11,363 nt of DNA from Coemansia sp. RSA 1804 (Eukaryota; Kickxellomycota; Kickxellomycetes; Kickxellales; Kickxellaceae), in the NCBI GenBank assembly GCA_027578815.1, contig JANBTH010000785.1, positions 1 through 11,363 of the forward strand, read 5' to 3'. Position numbers and translations under genes: made by a program. Positions 8,628 to 11,363 of the stretch are shown one piece after another. The notes under the pieces were generated by a model. The model made no database searches and was not told the DNA's origin. It saw only the letters and a program-made list of their open reading frames with translations. Each line of letters starts with the position of its first letter. The first letter of the stretch is position 1.

Positions 8628-9713
8628 ATGACTGACCAGTCGTTGGATACGGCGCAGAGCATCTTTGTCCCCCCGACAAAGGCAGAAACAATAATTTTCT
8701 ATGTGTCTCTTGCAGTCAACCTTTCAACCATTCTTCTAATCATCTATTCTTTTATATTCCGCTCGTATCCACCCATGCGCGCCCAGCATGTGGGCATCAC
8801 AGCCTCGATTGGCATAGGCAGTGTAATTTTCAGTATCTCAAACAACCTTGCACAAGGAATGGCCAAGTACGAGGGATTCCTTGGCGTGTGCAACTTTTGG
8901 GGAGTCTGGGTTATCATGACATTTGGGGTCGGACTGTTCCAATCGGCAATCAACATGCGCTTTGTTCTGTTCTACAGGATATTTGTCACGGGAAACACGT
9001 ATACCCGGTCCAAGTTTAATGTGCTCAACTTTTTCCGCCGCTTTTGGCCGTTCTTTGCTCTCTGGTTGCCAGCTGTTATTACGAGCATAGTGGTGACTGC
9101 GCTTCCTGGCCGGCGGGGAGCGTGGCTGCTGGAAGACCATGGCTTGCGTGCATGTGACTTTAGCTACGGTTATCTGTACTGGGTCTACGCGTACTTTGCG
9201 GCGCAGATTGTCCTATCCTGGCTCCTCTACCTCAAGATGCGCAGCATTGCGCATGCATTCAATGGGTTCCGCATTGCAATCTGGACGCTCCTTGTGTTCA
9301 CAGTTATCCTTATCGTCAACATGGTGATTAACATTGTCAAGGGATCCAACTCTTCCTGGGGCCGCATCGCAATTGCCTTGTGCAATATGGTGTTTATCAA
9401 CGGATACATGTGGTTTATTCTCGGGGTTCCCGTTCTTGGACACATGTTTTGGCGAGAGCAGACCATGCGCACATTCATGAACAGTCTGCATAAAGACGCT
9501 CTAATCGCTCAGCAGACACGCGCATTCGGACTCGAGTCGCAGGCTTACGGAGTATCGGATCACGACATTTACGCACACTCTTCGTATGGCAACGGCGAAG
9601 AGCTGGCTGGCGACAACTTGGGTGGCAATATCCACAAAATGGACTCTCATATCCAGCTTAGCTTCAAGTCGCCCGAGGCCGTGTATGCTGCAGGAAGGAC
9701 CCATGTACTGTAG
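8628..9713 (+). CDS. Seven-transmembrane receptor-like protein (orphan GPCR-type)
   Basis: A single-exon frame of 361 residues; an in-frame TAA at 8622-8624 fixes the ATG at 8628 as the earliest start. Seven hydrophobic segments are visible at about 20-44, 54-75, 85-117, 139-159, 183-203, 214-237 and 245-272. The loops expected to be cytoplasmic are basic (RSYPPMR near 45-51, and 118-138), giving an outside N-terminus and inside C-terminus. C88 at the top of helix 3 and C176 in the loop before helix 5 match the GPCR disulfide arrangement. N241 in the third outer loop is in an N-S-S sequon. The N-terminus is short (about 19 residues) with no signal peptide, and the roughly 87-residue tail is polar with no RGS or kinase domain. 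I read it as a plasma-membrane or endomembrane 7TM receptor of an early-diverging fungal type. No ligand or class motif (such as E/DRY or NPxxY) is seen, so a non-GPCR 7TM protein remains possible. It converges on the MRH-domain gene (131 bp between stops). Confidence 0.85.
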   Translation: MTDQSLDTAQSIFVPPTKAETIIFYVSLAVNLSTILLIIYSFIFRSYPPMRAQHVGITASIGIGSVIFSISNNLAQGMAKYEGFLGVCNFWGVWVIMTFGVGLFQSAINMRFVLFYRIFVTGNTYTRSKFNVLNFFRRFWPFFALWLPAVITSIVVTALPGRRGAWLLEDHGLRACDFSYGYLYWVYAYFAAQIVLSWLLYLKMRSIAHAFNGFRIAIWTLLVFTVILIVNMVINIVKGSNSSWGRIAIALCNMVFINGYMWFILGVPVLGHMFWREQTMRTFMNSLHKDALIAQQTRAFGLESQAYGVSDHDIYAHSSYGNGEELAGDNLGGNIHKMDSHIQLSFKSPEAVYAAGRTHVL

Positions 9714-9729
9714 CTCACCCCCCTCCGAA

Positions 9730-9749
9730 TGAAGAGGCATTACTCTTCA
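9730..9749 (+). repeat. Short inverted repeat (hairpin) in the 3' region of the 7TM gene
   Basis: TGAAGAG at 9730-9736 and CTCTTCA at 9743-9749 are perfect complements separated by a six-base loop. The hairpin begins 16 nt after the 7TM stop codon. It might affect 3' processing or stability of either convergent transcript, or be chance; it does not match the histone 3' stem-loop. Confidence 0.5.
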
Positions 9750-9804
9750 CACGGTTTAGTCGCTTTAAAGTGTTTACTGTTATTGTGTAATTGCGTTATT
9801 TCTA

Positions 9805-9810
9805 TTTATT
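9805..9810 (-). terminator. Polyadenylation signal of the MRH-domain gene
   Basis: AATAAA on the minus strand lies about 35 nt downstream of the stop at 9845-9847. It sits within the 131-bp spacer, so the transcript end is likely to approach or overlap the 7TM gene's 3' UTR. Confidence 0.5.
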
Positions 9811-9844
9811 ATGTTTTCCAAATGCTATAAAAGGCTATACAATT

Positions 9845-10813
9845 CTATACCCGCACCAAACCGTGGTCATGTCGGTAGCTGGTGCCATTGTCATCATCAT
9901 CGTCTGGATATTCGTTTGTCGAATCGAATATCTCACTTCGCATGTGGAGCTCAGCAGAATCGATGCGGATCAGCCCTCTTCTACGTCCTCTTGCCAGATC
10001 CACCAGCTGAATTGTGCCATTGGTTACGCCAACAACAATCTGTTTGCAGAAAAGATATATAGCTCGCCAAAACCTGTAGTTCGGGAGCTGCTCAGCACCA
10101 CGTAAGCCGCTCGACATGTTCATTACGCGGTTGTACAGAATCCCACCAAGCACGTATATGCTTCCAAAAACAAACACTGCCACGAATATCACCGCTCCTC
10201 TGCTCGTACTTTGCATGTTGTCGTCGGTGTCATTACCGCCAGCAAAGACACCTTCTCCCTCTGAAATGGCGCTGCTGCTGCCGCTATTGTTAAGGCCAAT
10301 TCTGCAAGCAACAGGGGTCCGCCATAGAAACATGAATGCACAGTGTTCCCATTCAGCAATAAACTCGGGCTTTCCGGGACTATCGGCAATGCTGTGGTCA
10401 CAGGCAAATACAATCTGAGCAGACTGCCTTTTCTGCGGCACATTCTTGCACAGGTCTCCGCCAGTATACTCCATAATAATGTTCTCGCCTTGTATTCTTA
10501 GATGATCGTTCGGCTGTCCTATAATGCCTTCTGTATTGACCGTTTGCCATCTGACAACACCGTGCTTGTTGGTATAATCTGGCAAGGAGCCACATATATT
10601 AAGCTCAAAGCTGTATCCGCTTCCTAAACCATCAACAGCATAGCTTCCACTAGCCAATTCAAGCGGGCGCAGGTCATAGTCAATCTGACCAGCGGAATTG
10701 CGTATTGTGCAGTTAAAAGAAGCAGCATATATGGTCTGCAATAGCGCAAGCAGGGGTATTACGAATGAGAGTTGAACAGACAAACCATGGTGTCTACCAG
10801 ATAGCCCTTTCAT
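9845..10813 (-). CDS. Type I membrane protein with MRH domain (cation-dependent mannose-6-phosphate-receptor / Mrl1-like)
   Basis: A single-exon frame of 322 residues; an in-frame TGA 12 nt upstream of the ATG sets the start. Residues 1-30 form a signal peptide (hydrophobic 13-30). The luminal part has six cysteines (35, 74, 122, 138, 158, 170), matching the three disulfides of an MRH domain, plus the typical MEYTGGDLC and WRTPVAC motifs. A single transmembrane helix lies at about 206-227. Just after it, YNR...GAEQLPNYRFW closely resembles the membrane-proximal tail of the mammalian cation-dependent receptor, including the FW pair (248-249) that in that receptor prevents lysosomal delivery. 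The tail ends with a run of five Asp (304-308). Sequons are at N34, N175 and N194. In the family this is a Golgi-endosome cargo receptor; yeast Mrl1 helps deliver vacuolar hydrolases. Against the four sugar-contact residues, Q90 and E150 align and R129 aligns with a one-residue shift, but Tyr is replaced by F160. Atg27 is a less likely alternative because of the tail match. Confidence 0.88.
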   Translation of the reverse strand: MKGLSGRHHGLSVQLSFVIPLLALLQTIYAASFNCTIRNSAGQIDYDLRPLELASGSYAVDGLGSGYSFELNICGSLPDYTNKHGVVRWQTVNTEGIIGQPNDHLRIQGENIIMEYTGGDLCKNVPQKRQSAQIVFACDHSIADSPGKPEFIAEWEHCAFMFLWRTPVACRIGLNNSGSSSAISEGEGVFAGGNDTDDNMQSTSRGAVIFVAVFVFGSIYVLGGILYNRVMNMSSGLRGAEQLPNYRFWRAIYLFCKQIVVGVTNGTIQLVDLARGRRRGLIRIDSAELHMRSEIFDSTNEYPDDDDDNGTSYRHDHGLVRV

Positions 10814-11129
10814 TATACAGGTTCAACTAATTCCAATGGAATAGCAAGTAACAGAATATAATAGAGTAAAATATAACAAGAAATGGAATAATGCAAAACA
10901 TAAAGTACAGATTAGATATGAAAGGAGCAGAAAGAAAAGACAAAAAGGCGTGCCATGGTTTCTACAGATTGGCTTTTAAACATTTAATGTGGGGGAGAGC
11001 AAAAGTAAAAAAATAAAAAAAAAGTCCGCAAGCTGTAGCTCATAAAAACCTTTTTGTAAACATTTATTTATTTTTAAAATCGCGTGCTAAATGAAAATAA
11101 GAGAACAGGGTCTGCTCGCAAGGTCACAA
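10814..11129. other. Intergenic spacer: promoter of the MRH gene and 3' flank of the right-edge gene
   Basis: The 316 bp are purine/A-rich on the plus strand, that is T-rich on the strand of both flanking genes. A long A/T homopolymer-like run lies at about 11006-11023. It resembles the T-rich tract upstream of the gene at 521. No coding frame or RNA gene is apparent. Confidence 0.6.
11063..11072 (-). terminator. Polyadenylation signal of the right-edge gene
   Basis: Two overlapping AATAAA hexamers on the minus strand occur about 58-67 nt downstream of the TGA at 11130-11132, supporting the view that the frame above is a real 3' end of a gene. Confidence 0.5.
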
Positions 11130-11363
11130 TCATGAAGAAAGCTGCAAAAGCGTTCCCAAGAACGCCAGAACAAGGGATATTCCAATTGCAGTCGACAGAC
11201 CAGCCGAGCTGTCGTCATGACCGGCAGTCCATGTGCTATCGTGCTCTCGAATAACAATGCGGCGACTGCATCCTGGAACCCAGCCGTTCGCAAATATAAA
11301 GTCGGACACCGGAACGCCGCGTAAAGAGCTCATTGCTGTCGGAGGAAATAAAAAAGGATGCTG
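11130..11363 (-). CDS. C-terminal part of a probable GPI-anchored surface/secreted protein (5' end outside window)
   Basis: The minus-strand frame is open from the window edge to a TGA at 11130-11132, giving 77 residues. An ATG at 11333 lies inside it, but the frame continues upstream of this with protein-like sequence (HPFLFPPTA), so the gene probably starts beyond the window. The visible part has a globular-looking segment (VPVSDFIFANGWVPGCSRR), a polar stretch ending in DDSSAG, and then a hydrophobic end (AIGISLVLAFLGTLL) that runs to two residues short of the stop-preceding serines. Small residues followed by a terminal hydrophobic segment and no cytoplasmic tail is the layout of a GPI-attachment signal. 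I do not recognise the catalytic or binding domain. A tail-anchored protein is an alternative. Confidence 0.6.
   Translation of the reverse strand, partial: QHPFLFPPTAMSSLRGVPVSDFIFANGWVPGCSRRIVIREHDSTWTAGHDDSSAGLSTAIGISLVLAFLGTLLQLSS

Noticed and set aside
9826..9833. TATAAAAG, a TATA-box-like sequence
   Set aside because: It lies in a spacer between two convergent stop codons, with no gene starting downstream on plus.

Overview
The window looks like nuclear DNA from a fungus, most likely an early-diverging lineage; Zoopagomycota/Kickxellomycotina is my guess and was not tested. The evidence is compact intron-poor protein genes, short GT-AG introns in one gene, AATAAA-type 3' signals, AT-rich spacers, and a fungal protein set: a low-complexity coiled-coil protein, a fungal-type C2H2 factor, an Hst2/SIRT2 sirtuin, a seven-helix receptor-like protein, a cation-dependent mannose-6-phosphate-receptor homologue and a GPI-anchor-like C-terminus. 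There are no bacterial operon features, tRNAs, rRNAs, CRISPR arrays or intact mobile elements that I can see.

Layout, left to right. Positions 1-140 hold the end of an unrecognised plus-strand gene. After a 380-bp spacer with a long T-rich tract comes a three-exon plus-strand gene (521-2970, 685 aa as modelled). It encodes a disordered, Q/H-rich, coiled-coil protein with an SxIP motif. Convergent to it is a single-exon C2H2 zinc-finger gene on the minus strand (3129-4970). A 1.0-kb AT-rich spacer separates this from a minus-strand sirtuin gene (5999-7171). A 1.46-kb divergent spacer follows, holding unexplained open stretches, and then a plus-strand seven-transmembrane gene (8628-9713). Convergent to that is a minus-strand type I membrane protein with a mannose-6-phosphate-receptor-homology (MRH) domain (9845-10813). 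The right edge holds the 3' end of a minus-strand gene whose product ends in a GPI-signal-like tail (11130 to beyond the window).

The genes do not form an obvious pathway or cluster, and each reads as an ordinary single-copy eukaryotic gene. Both convergent pairs are very tight (158 and 131 bp between stop codons), so their 3' untranslated regions probably overlap. I did not find a clearly new system. The points most worth checking are the SxIP motif, the Tyr-to-Phe change in the MRH sugar site, the zinc-finger/AT-hook arrangement, the alternative splice acceptors, and the cryptic reading frames upstream of the receptor gene. The true starts of the zinc-finger and sirtuin genes are the first ATGs; longer versions of those frames would begin at TTG codons and are not credible.
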